The notes beneath the pieces were generated by a model. It ran no database searches and was not told where the DNA came from. It saw nothing but the letters and a program-made list of their open reading frames with translations. Positions 24,791-35,011 of a stretch of DNA of 64,000 nt are shown one piece after another (position 1 is the first letter of the stretch; each line of letters opens with the position of its first letter). The stretch lies in the NCBI RefSeq assembly GCF_003350535.1, contig NZ_QQBB01000002.1:186001-250000 (forward strand), in the 5' to 3' direction. This DNA comes from Microvirga subterranea. GTDB lineage: Bacteria > Pseudomonadota > Alphaproteobacteria > Rhizobiales > Beijerinckiaceae. The position numbers were made by a program, and so were the translations under genes.

Positions 24791-25619
24791 CGGCCTCCCG
24801 CCGATTGCCGGCCTTTCACGACAACGCGCTGTCGGGCGCGTGGCCTTCGCTGCGGCTGCATTCGACGGACGTACGCGGCCGGCGCGGATCTCCGAAAGCG
24901 GCTCGATGCGCATCAGGCTTCCGAACGGTGCCGGAACCGGGCTCGAGGCCGTCCTCGTCAACACTGCCGGCGGAATTGCATGCGGGGATTCGTTTCAGGT
25001 CGAGATCGATGCCGGCATTGGGACGTCGGTGACCGTGGCAACGCCAGCCGCCGAAAAGGTATACCGCTCCGACGGACCTGTCGCGCAGCTGGTCGTCGGT
25101 CTTCGGGTCGGCGCCTCCGCCCGGATGGACTGGCTGCCGCAGGAGACGCTTTTGTTCGATCGTGCCCGCCTGAAGCGGCGCCTCGACGTGGAGATGGACG
25201 AGGATGCACGTGTCACGCTCTTCGAAGCGGTCGTGTTCGGACGCGCCGCCCGCCTGGAGCAGGTCGAGACCGGATTTTTCGAGGATCGCTGGCGCATCCG
25301 GCGAGGGCGGCGCCTCGCCTATGCCGATACGCTTCGCCTTGACGGTGCGATTGCCGCGCTGCTGCGGAAGCCCACCGTTGCAGACGGAGCGCGCGTCTTC
25401 GCGACACTGCTCCATGTGGCGCCGGATTCCGAGGCCCGACTGGAGAGCGTGCGGCAGCATCTCGCCTCGAGCCAATCCTGCGATGCGGCCGCAAGCGCCT
25501 GGAACGGCCTCTTGGCGGTGCGCTTCTGTGCCGCAAGCATCGAGGCCCTTCGTGCAGCCGTCTGCCCCTTTCTCATTGCATTCCGTGGCGAGGCACTGCC
25601 CCGCGTCTGGCTCAGCTAA
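24765..25619 (+). CDS. ureD: Urease accessory protein UreD
   Basis: A 284-residue UreD/UreH protein (RLPNGAGTGLEAVLVNTAGGIACGDSF; KVYRSDGP; WLPQETLLFDRARLKRRLDVEM). It forms the UreDFG complex that loads nickel and CO2 onto urease. I start it at the ATG at 24765, preceded by GAGGGGGG, overlapping urtE by 26 bp; further upstream codons read antisense-like residues. Confidence 0.92.
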   Translation: MYVNASPFDGLPPIAGLSRQRAVGRVAFAAAAFDGRTRPARISESGSMRIRLPNGAGTGLEAVLVNTAGGIACGDSFQVEIDAGIGTSVTVATPAAEKVYRSDGPVAQLVVGLRVGASARMDWLPQETLLFDRARLKRRLDVEMDEDARVTLFEAVVFGRAARLEQVETGFFEDRWRIRRGRRLAYADTLRLDGAIAALLRKPTVADGARVFATLLHVAPDSEARLESVRQHLASSQSCDAAASAWNGLLAVRFCAASIEALRAAVCPFLIAFRGEALPRVWLS

Positions 25620-25628
25620 GGTACTGTC

Positions 25629-26249
25629 ATGCAGCTCACGCCTCGTGAAAAAGACAAGCTTCTCGTCGCCATGGCGGCCTTGGTCGCGCGCCGCCGCCTA
25701 GAGCGCGGCGTAAAGCTGAACCACCCGGAGGCGATCGCGCTCATTACCGATACGGTGGTGGAGGGCGCACGCGACGGGCGTTCGGTGGCGGAGCTGATGG
25801 AGGCCGGCGGTCATGTGCTGACTGCCGATCAGGTCATGGAGGGCGTGGCCGAAATGATCCACGACATTCAGGTGGAGGCGACTTTCCCGGATGGCACCAA
25901 GCTCGTAACCGTGCATCATCCGATCCGCGGATCAATCTCGAACCAGATCCCCGGCGAGGTGATGACAGGGCAGGGCGAGATCGTATTCAACGAGGGCGCC
26001 GAACGGGTCTTTCTGACGGTCGCCAATACGGGCGATCGGCCCATCCAGGTCGGCAGCCACTATCATTTCTTTGAGACCAATCCGGCTCTGTCGTTCGAGC
26101 GCGAGAAGGCACGTGGAATGCGCCTCGATCTTGCTCCCGGAACCGCCGTACGCTTCGAGCCGGGGGCTACGCGCGAGGTCGCGCTGGTGCCGCTCTCCGG
26201 CAGGCGCGAAGTCTACGGCTTCCGGCAGGACGTGATGGGGGCTCTCTGA
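25629..26249 (+). CDS. ureAB: Urease gamma-beta fused subunit
   Basis: A 206-residue fusion. Residues 1-100 are the gamma subunit ([52 protein letters not shown]) and from about 101 the beta subunit ([34 protein letters not shown]). Such fusions are known from Helicobacter and several other bacteria. It assembles with UreC into the nickel urease. Its TGA overlaps the ureC ATG by one base (TGATG). Confidence 0.95.
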   Translation: MQLTPREKDKLLVAMAALVARRRLERGVKLNHPEAIALITDTVVEGARDGRSVAELMEAGGHVLTADQVMEGVAEMIHDIQVEATFPDGTKLVTVHHPIRGSISNQIPGEVMTGQGEIVFNEGAERVFLTVANTGDRPIQVGSHYHFFETNPALSFEREKARGMRLDLAPGTAVRFEPGATREVALVPLSGRREVYGFRQDVMGAL

Positions 26250-27976
26250 TGACGAACCAGCGAAAGCCTGCCTCTCTCCCGAGGGCAGCCTATGCGGACA
26301 TGTTCGGCCCGACCAGGGGCGACCGCGTCCGCCTGGCCGATACGGCCCTTGTCATCGAGGTCGAACGTGATTTCACGACCTATGGCGAGGAGGTGAAGTT
26401 CGGTGGCGGCAAGGTCATCCGCGACGGAATGGGGCAGAGCCAGGCAACCCGCGCGGACGGCGCCATGGACACGGTCATCACCAATGCGGTGATCGTCGAT
26501 CATACCGGTATTGTGAAGGCCGACATCGGCATCAGGGGAGGGCGCATCGCCGGGATCGGCAAGGCGGGTAACCCTGATGTGCAGCCCGGGGTCGACATCG
26601 TCATTGGGCCTGGGACCGAGATCGTCGCCGGTGAGGGCAAGATCGTCACGGCGGGAGGCTTCGACTCCCACATTCACTTCATCTGCCCGCAGCAGATCGA
26701 CGAGGCGCTGATGTCGGGCGTGACCACCATGCTCGGCGGCGGCACGGGGCCGGCGACGGGAACCTTCGCGACGACCTGCACACCGGGCCCCTGGCATATC
26801 GCGCGCATGATCGAAGCGGCCGACGCTTTCCCGATGAACCTCGCCTTCACTGGCAAGGGGAATGCGTCCAGGCCCGGTGCGCTGGAGGAAATGATCCAGG
26901 CTGGTGCCTGTGCGCTGAAGCTGCACGAGGACTGGGGCACGACGCCGGCAGCCATCGATTGCTGCCTCTCCGTGGCCGACGCCTATGACGTGCAGGTGAT
27001 GATCCATACGGACACGTTGAACGAGTCGGGCTTCGTGGAGGACACGATCGCGGCGTTCAAGGGACGGACGATCCATGCCTTCCATACGGAGGGGGCCGGG
27101 GGCGGCCATGCGCCGGACATCATCAAGGTCGCAGGTCTGCCGAATGTTCTCCCGTCTTCCACCAATCCGACCCGGCCCTACACGGTGAACACCATCGACG
27201 AGCACCTCGACATGCTCATGGTGTGCCACCATCTCGACCCTTCGATTCCTGAGGATCTCGCCTTCGCTGAAAGTCGCATCCGCAAGGAGACCATCGCGGC
27301 GGAAGACATCCTGCACGACATCGGTGCGCTCTCGATGATGTCGTCCGACAGCCAGGCCATGGGCCGGGTGGGGGAGGTCATCATCCGAACCTGGCAGACC
27401 GCACACAAGATGAAGGTGCAACGCGGGCCCCTTCCCGGCGAGACAGGCGACAACGACAATCTCCGCGTCCGGCGCTACGTGGCGAAATACACCATCAACC
27501 CGGCCATCGCCCATGGGCTATCAAAGCATATCGGATCGGTGGAGCCCGGCAAGCTTGCCGATCTCGTGCTCTGGACGCCTGCATTCTTCGGCGTGAAGCC
27601 GGACCTCGTGATCAAGGGCGGCGCCATTGCGGCGGCACCGATGGGGGATCCGAATGCCTCCATCCCGACCCCGCAGCCGGTGCATTATCGCCCGATGTTC
27701 GGCTCTTTCGGCCGCGCGCTCGCTTCAACGTCGCTCACATTCGTCTCGAAAGCAGCCGTCGAAAACGGGCTGGCGGCGAGGCTTGGCGTGCAGAAGCCGC
27801 TTGTCGCGGTGGAGAATGTCCGAGGCGGCATCGGCAAGAGGGACATGGTGCTGAACGATGCGACGCCGCATATCGAAGTCGATCCTGAAACCTACGACGT
27901 TCGCGCCGACGGCGAGCTTCTGGTCTGTGAACCGGCCAAGGTTCTGCCCATGGCCCAACGCTATTTCCTATTCTGA
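26249..27976 (+). CDS. ureC: Urease alpha (catalytic) subunit
   Basis: A 575-residue urease alpha subunit that hydrolyses urea to ammonia and carbamate. All active-site residues are visible: H141 and H143 (SHIHF), carbamylated K224 (ALKLHEDWG), H253, H279 (HAFHTEG), D367 (SSDSQAMGR) and the flap MVCHHLD with C326. Length and sequence are normal, so the enzyme should be functional. Confidence 0.97.
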   Translation: MTNQRKPASLPRAAYADMFGPTRGDRVRLADTALVIEVERDFTTYGEEVKFGGGKVIRDGMGQSQATRADGAMDTVITNAVIVDHTGIVKADIGIRGGRIAGIGKAGNPDVQPGVDIVIGPGTEIVAGEGKIVTAGGFDSHIHFICPQQIDEALMSGVTTMLGGGTGPATGTFATTCTPGPWHIARMIEAADAFPMNLAFTGKGNASRPGALEEMIQAGACALKLHEDWGTTPAAIDCCLSVADAYDVQVMIHTDTLNESGFVEDTIAAFKGRTIHAFHTEGAGGGHAPDIIKVAGLPNVLPSSTNPTRPYTVNTIDEHLDMLMVCHHLDPSIPEDLAFAESRIRKETIAAEDILHDIGALSMMSSDSQAMGRVGEVIIRTWQTAHKMKVQRGPLPGETGDNDNLRVRRYVAKYTINPAIAHGLSKHIGSVEPGKLADLVLWTPAFFGVKPDLVIKGGAIAAAPMGDPNASIPTPQPVHYRPMFGSFGRALASTSLTFVSKAAVENGLAARLGVQKPLVAVENVRGGIGKRDMVLNDATPHIEVDPETYDVRADGELLVCEPAKVLPMAQRYFLF

Positions 27977-27983
27977 TTCTGAC

Positions 27984-28460
27984 ATGATCCGCGCCACTTC
28001 CATCATCCGTCGCAACGAGGTCGACGCCGACCATGTCGTTGATGTCATCACCCTCGATCACGGCGACCGCCACCGGCGCCGTATCGTTCTCACCGCGGAC
28101 GGCGGAACGGTCTTCCTGCTCGATCTCGACAGGGCTGATGTTCTGGACGATGGAGACGCAATCAAGCTCGAGACCGGCTGGCTGGTCGAAGTGCGAGCGT
28201 CTCCCGAGCGCCTTATCGCTGTCACGATGGAGGACCCGCTCGATCTGCTCACGATCGCATGGCACATCGGAAACAGGCACGTTCCGGCCGAAATCGCCCG
28301 GGATGCGATCTACATCGCCTATGACCACGTCCTCCTCGACATGCTCAGGGGACTGGATGCCCGAGCGGAGATCGTGGAGCGTCCGTTCCGCCCCGTGCGA
28401 GGCGCCTATCACAACCACGATCATGGCGGGCATGCGCATCATGGACATGGCCATGGCTGA
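27984..28460 (+). CDS. ureE: Urease nickel metallochaperone UreE
   Basis: A 158-residue UreE. The N-terminal domain ([33 protein letters not shown]) and the nickel-binding core ([30 protein letters not shown]) are intact, and the C-terminus is His-rich ([16 protein letters not shown]), giving extra nickel storage capacity. It sits 7 bp after ureC and overlaps the ureF start. Confidence 0.94.
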   Translation: MIRATSIIRRNEVDADHVVDVITLDHGDRHRRRIVLTADGGTVFLLDLDRADVLDDGDAIKLETGWLVEVRASPERLIAVTMEDPLDLLTIAWHIGNRHVPAEIARDAIYIAYDHVLLDMLRGLDARAEIVERPFRPVRGAYHNHDHGGHAHHGHGHG

Positions 28461-29145
28461 ACCCGCCGGAGTGACGCCGAATATGCAAGCGCTTCTGCCG
28501 CTGTTCGCCTGGCTGTCCCCGTCATATCCTGTCGGTTCGTATGCCTATTCCCACACGCTCGAATGGGCCGTCGAAACAGGCGAGGTGATCGATGAGGCCT
28601 CCCTCGTCGATTGGATTTCCGACTTCATGCGTCTGGGTGCCGGACGCAACGACGCGATTCTGCTTTGCCATTCCTATCGTGCCGTGGAGGACGGCGACGT
28701 GGACGCGTTCACCGACGTCAATGATCTTGCATTGGCGCTCGCGCCTTCCGCCGAGCTCCACCTTGAGACGAGCCAGCAAGGGCGCAGCTTCCTTGATGCG
28801 ACTGTCGCGGCGTGGCCGTCTCCACGGTTGATCCCTGTCGAGGGAGAGGTCGCGTTTCCCGCAGCCATCGGAATGGCTGCCGCTGCCCATGGTGTGCCGT
28901 TGTCCGCGGCTGTGAGCGGCTATCTCCTGACCTTGGTGCAGACCCTGGTCTCAGCGGCCATCCGGTCGGCTCCTATCGGCCAGACTGCGGGCACGCGCGT
29001 CTGTGCAGCCATGGCGCCGGTCGTAAGTCTGCTTGCGGAGGAGGCCCTCAGCCTCTCGCTCGACGATATCGGCGGCGCCACGTTCCGGGCCGATCTCGGC
29101 TCCTTCCATCATGAGAACCAATATACGAGGCTGTTTCGATCATGA
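28453..29145 (+). CDS. ureF: Urease accessory protein UreF
   Basis: A UreF of about 230 residues ([57 protein letters not shown]). It bridges UreD and UreG and gates GTP-dependent nickel transfer. ATGs at 28441, 28447 and 28453 are all in frame; I chose 28453, which overlaps ureE least. The stop overlaps ureG by 4 bp. Confidence 0.92.
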   Translation: MAEPAGVTPNMQALLPLFAWLSPSYPVGSYAYSHTLEWAVETGEVIDEASLVDWISDFMRLGAGRNDAILLCHSYRAVEDGDVDAFTDVNDLALALAPSAELHLETSQQGRSFLDATVAAWPSPRLIPVEGEVAFPAAIGMAAAAHGVPLSAAVSGYLLTLVQTLVSAAIRSAPIGQTAGTRVCAAMAPVVSLLAEEALSLSLDDIGGATFRADLGSFHHENQYTRLFRS

Positions 29146-29765
29146 CTTCTCGTACAGGACCCCTTCGGGTCGGCATCGGTGGGCCGGTCGGTTCAGGCAA
29201 GACCGCGCTGATGGAGGCGCTCTGCAAAGCGTTCCGCGAACGCTACGACATCTGCGCCATCACCAATGACATCTACACCAAGGAAGATGCGCGACTTCTG
29301 ACGGTGGCCGACGCGCTGCCGGAGGAGCGGATCATGGGGGTCGAGACCGGCGGCTGCCCGCACACCGCGATTCGGGAGGATGCCTCCATCAACCTCGCGG
29401 CGATCGCCACCATGCGAAAGCGGTTTCCAACACTTGACATCGTTCTGGTGGAATCCGGCGGAGACAACCTAGCGGCGACCTTCTCGCCCGAGCTCGCCGA
29501 CCTGACGATCTATGTCATCGACGTCGCCGGGGGCGAAAAGATCCCGCGCAAGGGCGGACCGGGCATCACCCGATCGGACCTTCTCGTGGTGAACAAGATC
29601 GATCTTGCGCCTTACGTCGGCGCCGATCTGTCGGTCATGGAGGAGGATACGAAGCGCATGCGCGGGCGACGCCCCTACGTCTTCAGCAATATTCGGGATG
29701 GCGTCGGCGTGGAGGCCATCACCCGGTTCATCGAGCAGTCCGGCGGCTTATCCACGGCCGCATAA
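29142..29765 (+). CDS. ureG: Urease accessory GTPase UreG
   Basis: A 207-residue SIMIBI GTPase with P-loop [11 protein letters not shown] near the N-terminus, the nickel-binding CPH ([13 protein letters not shown]), and base-recognition [10 protein letters not shown]. It supplies the GTP hydrolysis for urease activation. Confidence 0.96.
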   Translation: MTSRTGPLRVGIGGPVGSGKTALMEALCKAFRERYDICAITNDIYTKEDARLLTVADALPEERIMGVETGGCPHTAIREDASINLAAIATMRKRFPTLDIVLVESGGDNLAATFSPELADLTIYVIDVAGGEKIPRKGGPGITRSDLLVVNKIDLAPYVGADLSVMEEDTKRMRGRRPYVFSNIRDGVGVEAITRFIEQSGGLSTAA

Positions 29766-29776
29766 AGGGGAGTTCC

Positions 29777-30349
29777 ATGGCATTGAAGCGTTTCCTTTCC
29801 GTTGCGGGCTTTCTCGCGGCAGCGTCTCCCGCAGGGGCTCATACCGGAGCCGGTACGGCATCAGGGTTTCTTTCGGGGATGTTTCACCCCTTCCAAGGGC
29901 AGGATCACGTGCTTGCTATGGTGACCGTCGGGCTCTTGGCCGTTCTCATCGGAGGCAGGGCTCTGTGGGCCGTCCCCGCAAGCTTCGTCGGCATGATGCT
30001 GGTGGGCGGCGGCCTGGGACTGTCCGGGTTGGCCATGCCGGCGGTGGAGATGGGCATTCTCACCTCCGTAGTCGTGCTGGGAGCCCTCGTCGCCAGCGGG
30101 CGCCCGCTGCCCATTGGTGCCGCGATGGCTCTTGCAGGTCTTTTTGCCCTTTTCCATGGCTATGCGCACGGAGCCGAAATGCCGCTCCGCGCCAGTGCGG
30201 CCGCCTACAGTTTCGGCTTCGCCAGCGCGACCATCCTCATACATATGATCGGGATCGCGGCCGGCATGGCAGCCTTCGGCTCACCGAGGGTGATCCGCTC
30301 TGCAGGAGCAGCGATCGTTCTCGCGGGGGTCGCATTGGCGATATCCTGA
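29777..30349 (+). CDS. ureJ: HupE/UreJ family nickel-related membrane protein
   Basis: A 190-residue HupE/UreJ protein with a signal-like N-terminus (ending SPAGAHTG) and six or so hydrophobic segments, including HPFQGQDHVLAMVTVGLLA with the conserved His and Asp-His expected for metal passage. As the last gene of the urease cluster, it probably helps nickel entry. A strong terminator follows. Confidence 0.88.
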   Translation: MALKRFLSVAGFLAAASPAGAHTGAGTASGFLSGMFHPFQGQDHVLAMVTVGLLAVLIGGRALWAVPASFVGMMLVGGGLGLSGLAMPAVEMGILTSVVVLGALVASGRPLPIGAAMALAGLFALFHGYAHGAEMPLRASAAAYSFGFASATILIHMIGIAAGMAAFGSPRVIRSAGAAIVLAGVALAIS

Positions 30350-30376
30350 ACAACCGAAGGGCGAAGAGCCTTCCAC

Positions 30377-30408
30377 AAGGGCCGGTGACTCCGTCACCGG
30401 CCCTTTTT
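30377..30408 (+). terminator. Intrinsic terminator of the urea/urease operon
   Basis: AAGGGCCGGTGA (30377-30388) pairs perfectly with TCACCGGCCCTT (30394-30405) across a 5-nt loop, and the T-run extends to 30408. It is the strongest terminator of the window. The remaining bases to 30640 hold no gene and should contain the promoter of the next operon. Confidence 0.92.
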
Positions 30409-30640
30409 GTTTGGATATTCTCAGTGTCTTCCGTTTGGGGACTAACCCGCTCGCAAGCATGCCGGCCCATGCTTGCTCGGTTCCGTTGCGCATCATTTCC
30501 GAAGTGAGTTCCAAGGCGTCGCCGGCCTGTCACAGGATGCCGTTAGGAACCCTGTCCTGCTCTCTTTCCAGCGTCCAAAGAGTGTGATTTGCTGGCTACA
30601 TAAGAGAGGCGAAAAGCTCATCAGGGAGGAGGCGTGAACT

Positions 30641-31732
30641 GTGACCGGTTCCCATTCCGCTGCAATCGAGGTGTCTGACCTTCAGGTCAGCTATGGCAGC
30701 CAGCGCGTGCTGCACGGGGTCAACCTGTCGGTGGCGCCCGGCGAGTTCATCGCGATTCTGGGCTCGTCTGGCTGCGGCAAGACCACCTTGCTGCGCACCA
30801 TCGCGGGTTTCCAGAAGGCCTCCGGGGGCGCCATTCGCCTGTTCGGCCGTGACGTCGTCAACACCCCGCCCGAGAAGCGCGGGATCGCCATGATGTTCCA
30901 GTCCTATGCCCTCTGGCCGCATATGACCGTGCTCGGCAATGTGGGCTATGGCCTGCGCCTGCGCGGCGTGCCCAGGGACGAGATCCGCAGCCGGGTCGCC
31001 AGCGTGCTCAAGATGCTTAATCTCTCCGGGCTCGAGGAGCGCAAGGTCACCAACCTGTCGGGCGGACAGCGCCAGCGCGTGGCCTTGGGCCGGGCGCTGG
31101 CGATCGAGCCCGAGATCCTCCTGCTCGACGAGCCGCTCTCCAACCTCGACGCCAAGGTGCGCATCCAGGTGCGCTCCGAGATCAAGGCGCTTCAGAAGCA
31201 GCTTGGCTTCACGGCCATCCAGGTCACCCATGATCGGGAGGAGGCCATGACCATGGCCGACCGGATCGTGGTGATGGAGGCCGGCCGCATCGCGCAGGTG
31301 GGCTCGCCCGAGGAAGTCTTCGACCATCCGAACTCCCCCTTCGTGGCGAGCTTCATGGGAGCGGAGAACACGATCGCTCTGGACGTGCGCCCGTCCGGCG
31401 CAGGCGTCGAGGTTCGCGCTGCCGGAGGATCTGCCACGACCTGGACCGGCACTGCGCCGGTTGGCGGCGTGACGGCTTACTTTCGCGACGATGTCGCTTC
31501 GCTCGACGATCCGAACGCCCGGATCGAGGGCTCCATCGTGCTGCCCGGGACCATTACGCAGAGAACGTATCCCGGCGGACACTACAGGTACGTGGTGGCG
31601 ATCGACGACCGTCATTTTACCGTGACGGACAGCGCCTACCACGAGCTTGACCGTCCGGTGCGCCTGCGCCTGCCGCTCGCGTCACTTCACCTGTTCCCCA
31701 CCGAGATGATCAAGGGAGGAAATCATGCATAA
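30641..31732 (+). CDS. ABC transporter ATPase, iron/polyamine/phosphonate type
   Basis: A 363-residue ATPase: Walker A GSSGCGKT at 41-48, Q-loop MMFQSYALWPH, signature [15 protein letters not shown], Walker B ILLLDEPLSNLD, then a C-terminal TOBE-like regulatory domain. This is the PotA/FbpC/PhnT class. The GTG at 30641 follows GGGAGGAGG. It opens a four-gene importer operon; the substrate is not decided by sequence (iron(III), polyamine and 2-aminoethylphosphonate systems all look alike). Confidence 0.9.
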   Translation: MTGSHSAAIEVSDLQVSYGSQRVLHGVNLSVAPGEFIAILGSSGCGKTTLLRTIAGFQKASGGAIRLFGRDVVNTPPEKRGIAMMFQSYALWPHMTVLGNVGYGLRLRGVPRDEIRSRVASVLKMLNLSGLEERKVTNLSGGQRQRVALGRALAIEPEILLLDEPLSNLDAKVRIQVRSEIKALQKQLGFTAIQVTHDREEAMTMADRIVVMEAGRIAQVGSPEEVFDHPNSPFVASFMGAENTIALDVRPSGAGVEVRAAGGSATTWTGTAPVGGVTAYFRDDVASLDDPNARIEGSIVLPGTITQRTYPGGHYRYVVAIDDRHFTVTDSAYHELDRPVRLRLPLASLHLFPTEMIKGGNHA

Positions 31733-32858
31733 ACACCTGCTGGCTGCGGGCTTCGCAGCACTGATGATGACGAGCGGGGTCAGCGCACAGACGCTCAACG
31801 TCGCGACCGCCGGCGACCAGAACATGGTCGACTACATCAAGGACTATCTCGGGCCGATGTTCGAGAAGAAGCATCCCGGCGTGAAGGTCGTGGCCGTCGG
31901 CACCGGCCCGGGCGACGGCGGCTCGCAGAAGATCTTCGAGAAGCTGGATGCTCAGAAGAAGTCCGGCGCTGCATCGGATTTCGACGTGGTCGTGATCCAC
32001 CAGAAGGCCGCCGGCACGATGGTGAAGGACGAACTGCTCAAGAAGTATCGCGACGCCCTTCCCACCGGTCAGTTGGTGACGCGCGACACTGCCACGAACG
32101 CTCTCGGGACCGACGTGTCGGGCTACGTCATGCCCATGTTCCACTCCCAGACAGCGCTCGCCTACAATCCCGATCTCGTCAAGAACCCGCCGAACTCCTA
32201 CGCGGAGCTGCGCGAATGGGTGAAGCAGAACCCGAAGCAGTTCGGCTATAACGGCATCAAGGGCGGCATGTCGGGTGTTGCCTTCGTGACCGGCTGGGTT
32301 GCGGCCTTCGGCGGCGACGCCGCGAAGCTGGAGAAAGGTCCCTACGACCCGGCCGTCAAGGCAACCTGGGACAAGGCGCTCGCCGACCTGAAGGAGTTCA
32401 ACAAGAACGTGGTCATCACCCCGGGCAATGCCGGAACCCTCGACATGCTCAACCGCGGCGAAATTGCCATGGGGCCGGTCTGGGTCGACATGTTCTACAC
32501 CTGGAAGGCCGAGGGCAAGCTGCCGCCGACCATGCGCCTGAAGCTCGCCGCGCCCGGCATGCCGGGGCAGCCGATGTACTACGCCATTCCGGCCAAGACC
32601 GGGCAGGAGAAGCTCGCGGCCGAGTTCATCGCGCTCGCCACGAGCCCTGACGTGCAGGCGGAAGGCATCGTCAAGCGCTTCAACTGGTATCCGGGCATCG
32701 ATGCCAAGAACCTCGAGGGCAAGCTCGATCAGGCGGCCTGGAACGCATTGTTTGCCGACATCACGCCCGATGCGCTCGCGAACAACGGCAAGCCGTTCCC
32801 GATCGGCCCGTACTTCAACGACATTCTCGAAAGCTACGAGAAGAACGTCGCCAACTGA
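31725..32858 (+). CDS. ABC transporter solute-binding protein, family 1
   Basis: A 377-residue periplasmic protein with a signal peptide (cleavage after VSAQ) and a Type II binding fold (LNVATAGDQNMVDYIKDYLGPMFEKKHPGVKV; DFDVVVIHQKAAG). It overlaps the ATPase gene by 8 bp and is followed by a 9-bp hairpin. The ligand is unknown. Confidence 0.88.
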   Translation: MHKHLLAAGFAALMMTSGVSAQTLNVATAGDQNMVDYIKDYLGPMFEKKHPGVKVVAVGTGPGDGGSQKIFEKLDAQKKSGAASDFDVVVIHQKAAGTMVKDELLKKYRDALPTGQLVTRDTATNALGTDVSGYVMPMFHSQTALAYNPDLVKNPPNSYAELREWVKQNPKQFGYNGIKGGMSGVAFVTGWVAAFGGDAAKLEKGPYDPAVKATWDKALADLKEFNKNVVITPGNAGTLDMLNRGEIAMGPVWVDMFYTWKAEGKLPPTMRLKLAAPGMPGQPMYYAIPAKTGQEKLAAEFIALATSPDVQAEGIVKRFNWYPGIDAKNLEGKLDQAAWNALFADITPDALANNGKPFPIGPYFNDILESYEKNVAN

Positions 32859-32880
32859 GCGCTACGGCGCCGTTTGATCC

Positions 32881-32913
32881 TGGCGGGCCCGCCCTTTTGG
32901 CGGCGGCCCGCCA
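32881..32913 (+). repeat. Strong hairpin after solute-binding-protein gene
   Basis: TGGCGGGCC (32881-32889) pairs perfectly with GGCCCGCCA (32905-32913), with further pairing of CGCC and GGCG inside the loop. No T-tract follows. It lies between the binding-protein and permease genes and likely stabilises the upstream messenger. Confidence 0.7.
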
Positions 32914-32945
32914 CTCTTGACCGTCAGCGTTCAGGCTATCCTCCC

Positions 32946-33779
32946 ATGGCGAGACCATCGTTCTTCGGCCTCCTGCTCATTGCGCCCGCGCTCACCATGA
33001 TCGGAGCGCTGTTTCTCTATCCGCTCGGGTATTCCCTTGCGGCGGCGTTCACCGAGCCCGGCGGCAGCCTGTCCCTGATGCATTTCCAGAAGGCTTACGA
33101 GCTCTACTCCACCGATATCCTCTTCACCCTCTTCATCGTGATCGTCTCGACGATCCTGGTCGCGCTGTTCTCCGTTGCGATCGCGGGCATCCTGACGCTG
33201 GGCGAAACACCCTGGCTCGTCGGCGCCCTCCGGCAGCTCTACCGCTGGCCGCTCTTCATCCCGTTCATCGTCGCCGCCCAGTGCATGCGCACCTTTCTGG
33301 CCAAGAACGGGTTGATGAACAACGCGCTCGTGGCGCTGGGTGTCATGGAGCCGATCCAGGCCACCAGCTTTCTCGATTGGCGCGGCATCATCATTACCTT
33401 CGTGTGGAAGCAGGTGCCTTTCGTCACGCTCATGCTGGCCGGCGCCATGGCGTCGATCGACCCGGCCACCATCGAGGCGGGGCGCAATCTCGGCGCCTCG
33501 CGTCTGCGGGTCCTGATCGAGCTGGTGCTGCCGCAGGTCGCGCAGACGCTGCTCGTCGGCCTCGTGCTCTCCTTCGTGACCATGCTGTCTGTCCTGTCGG
33601 TGCCCATGATGGTGGCGGGCTCGCAGCCCACCATGTTGACCGTCGACATGGCGTTCCGCATCAACTCCTACGGAGACTACGCGACGGCGAACGCGCTCGG
33701 CGTGATCTCCTACATGATCGCCGGCACGGTCGCCTGGATCTATCTCCGGCACAACGTGAAGCGGGAGGCGCAGGCATGA
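32946..33779 (+). CDS. ABC transporter permease (first of pair)
   Basis: A 277-residue permease from the ATG at 32946, with six hydrophobic segments and the cytoplasmic EAA loop (EAGRNLGASRLRVLIELVLPQ). It pairs with the next permease, whose ATG overlaps its stop (ATGA). Upstream in-frame codons to 32874 are not membrane-like, hence the later start. Confidence 0.9.
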   Translation: MARPSFFGLLLIAPALTMIGALFLYPLGYSLAAAFTEPGGSLSLMHFQKAYELYSTDILFTLFIVIVSTILVALFSVAIAGILTLGETPWLVGALRQLYRWPLFIPFIVAAQCMRTFLAKNGLMNNALVALGVMEPIQATSFLDWRGIIITFVWKQVPFVTLMLAGAMASIDPATIEAGRNLGASRLRVLIELVLPQVAQTLLVGLVLSFVTMLSVLSVPMMVAGSQPTMLTVDMAFRINSYGDYATANALGVISYMIAGTVAWIYLRHNVKREAQA

Positions 33780-34699
33780 GCATAAAGATGCCGATGACGT
33801 CCTCCTCTGCCAGCGTGATGGAAAGTCCGAGCCCGGCCGTACGAAACACGCGGTTCGAGCGCGATCCCGCCCCCTCGGCCGTGAGTGCCCGGGCCTGGAG
33901 TCTCGGTTCGACGCTTACCAAGATCCTGGGGCTTTCGGTCTTCGCGTTCCTGCTCTTCGGCCCGCTCGCGAACCTGGTGCTGTGGTCCTTCGCCGAGCGC
34001 TGGTATGCGCCGTTCAAGCTCCCGGTTTCCTACGGGACGCGCTATTGGGAGGTGGTGTTCCGGCCGACCGGGGATGCCATGTCCTCGCTCATGACGAGTG
34101 TTGGCATCGCGAGCCTGACGGTCCTGGTGGCGCTCGCCGTTTCGGTGCCGGCGGGCTATGCCCTGGCGCGTCTCCGGCTGCCCTGGCGCACGGCCTTGAT
34201 GATCCTGTTCCTGCTGCCGCAGGCCTTTCCGTCGGTCGCGATCTACATCAACGTGGCGCGGGTGTTCTACAGCCTTGGGCTCACGGGCACGATCACAGGC
34301 GTCGTCCTCGTCCACGCGGCACACGGGCTCGTCTACTCGGTCTGGATCTCGGCGGCGGCGTTTGCGGCAGTAGACAAGGATTTGGAGCTTGCCGCCCGCA
34401 ACATCGGGGCGTCACCGTTGCGCACGTTCTTCACCATTACCCTGCCGCTGGCTGCGCCCGGCATCATGGCGAGCGCGATCTTCGTGTTCCTGGAATCGCT
34501 CGACGAGTTCACCGGCACGTTCTTCGTCGGCGTCCCGCAGGTCACGACCCTGCCGCTGCTGCTCTACAACGCGAGCATGGGGGGCAACTATCAGATTGCC
34601 TCGATCACGGCGCTGATCCTGCTCGTGCCCTCGATCCTGTTCATGCTCGTCATCGAGCGCTTCCTCAGAGCCGATGTCCTCAGCAAAGTCGGGCAATAG
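33776..34699 (+). CDS. ABC transporter permease (second of pair)
   Basis: A 307-residue permease. A Ser/Pro/Arg-rich cytoplasmic leader of about 45 residues precedes six membrane helices; the EAA loop is LELAARNIGASPLRTFFTITLPL. It completes the importer begun at 30641. Confidence 0.9.
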   Translation: MSIKMPMTSSSASVMESPSPAVRNTRFERDPAPSAVSARAWSLGSTLTKILGLSVFAFLLFGPLANLVLWSFAERWYAPFKLPVSYGTRYWEVVFRPTGDAMSSLMTSVGIASLTVLVALAVSVPAGYALARLRLPWRTALMILFLLPQAFPSVAIYINVARVFYSLGLTGTITGVVLVHAAHGLVYSVWISAAAFAAVDKDLELAARNIGASPLRTFFTITLPLAAPGIMASAIFVFLESLDEFTGTFFVGVPQVTTLPLLLYNASMGGNYQIASITALILLVPSILFMLVIERFLRADVLSKVGQ

Positions 34700-34722
34700 A
34701 ACCGAGGCAATGCTGGTGCCGG

Positions 34723-34793
34723 AACCTTAAGGTTGCTGAGGGGGCGCAAGCGCAACCCTCGCTTCGTTTACACGTATTTAGTTACTTAGTTAC
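34723..34793 (+). promoter_or_regulatory. Palindrome and tandem repeat upstream of small peptide gene
   Basis: AACCTTAAGGTT at 34723-34734 is a perfect 12-bp palindrome, and TTAGTTAC is repeated in tandem at 34778-34785 and 34786-34793. Together with the AT-rich stretch this looks like the promoter/operator region of the small secreted-peptide gene, but no sigma consensus is clear. Confidence 0.4.
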
Positions 34794-34801
34794 ATTTTCC
34801 T

Positions 34802-34817
34802 GCCGTCCTATGACGGC
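34802..34817 (+). repeat. 5' leader hairpin before small peptide gene
   Basis: GCCGTC-CTAT-GACGGC, a perfect 6-bp stem with 4-nt loop, ends 8 bases before the AAGGGAA ribosome site of the peptide gene. It may stabilise the messenger or gate translation. Confidence 0.5.
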
Positions 34818-34836
34818 GTAACCAAGGGAAATGAAC

Positions 34837-34956
34837 ATGCTTAAGAAAGCAATGTTGCAGGTCGTATTCGCTGCGGCCATCGCGGTGTCGTTCGCGGCTT
34901 TCACGGCCAGCACGGCTCAGGCCTTCGACTTCGGAGTGATCCAGTCCAAGCGCTAA
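34837..34956 (+). CDS. Very small secreted peptide precursor (39 residues)
   Basis: A 39-residue open frame with a classical signal peptide: MLKKAML start, hydrophobic core VVFAAAIAVSFAAF and an AQA cleavage site, leaving a predicted mature decapeptide FDFGVIQSKR. The ATG at 34837 has GGG eight bases upstream; an ATG at 34831 is too close to it. The gene has its own leader hairpin, a large hairpin just after the stop and a strong terminator, so it is probably an independent transcription unit. I do not recognise a family. It could be a signalling peptide, an envelope microprotein or a toxin-like peptide; function is open. Confidence 0.72.
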   Translation: MLKKAMLQVVFAAAIAVSFAAFTASTAQAFDFGVIQSKR

Positions 34957-34969
34957 GCCGCCACGGCTC

Positions 34970-35007
34970 GTGAAACGGCTGAGGCTTTTCCACTCAGCCC
35001 ATTTCAC
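34970..35007 (+). repeat. Large hairpin after small peptide gene
   Basis: GTGAAA-C-GGCTGAG (34970-34983) pairs with CTCAGCC-CA-TTTCAC (34993-35007), 13 bp around a small internal loop and a 9-nt apical loop. It precedes the terminator and would shield the short messenger from 3' decay. Confidence 0.6.
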
Positions 35008-35011
35008 CTTG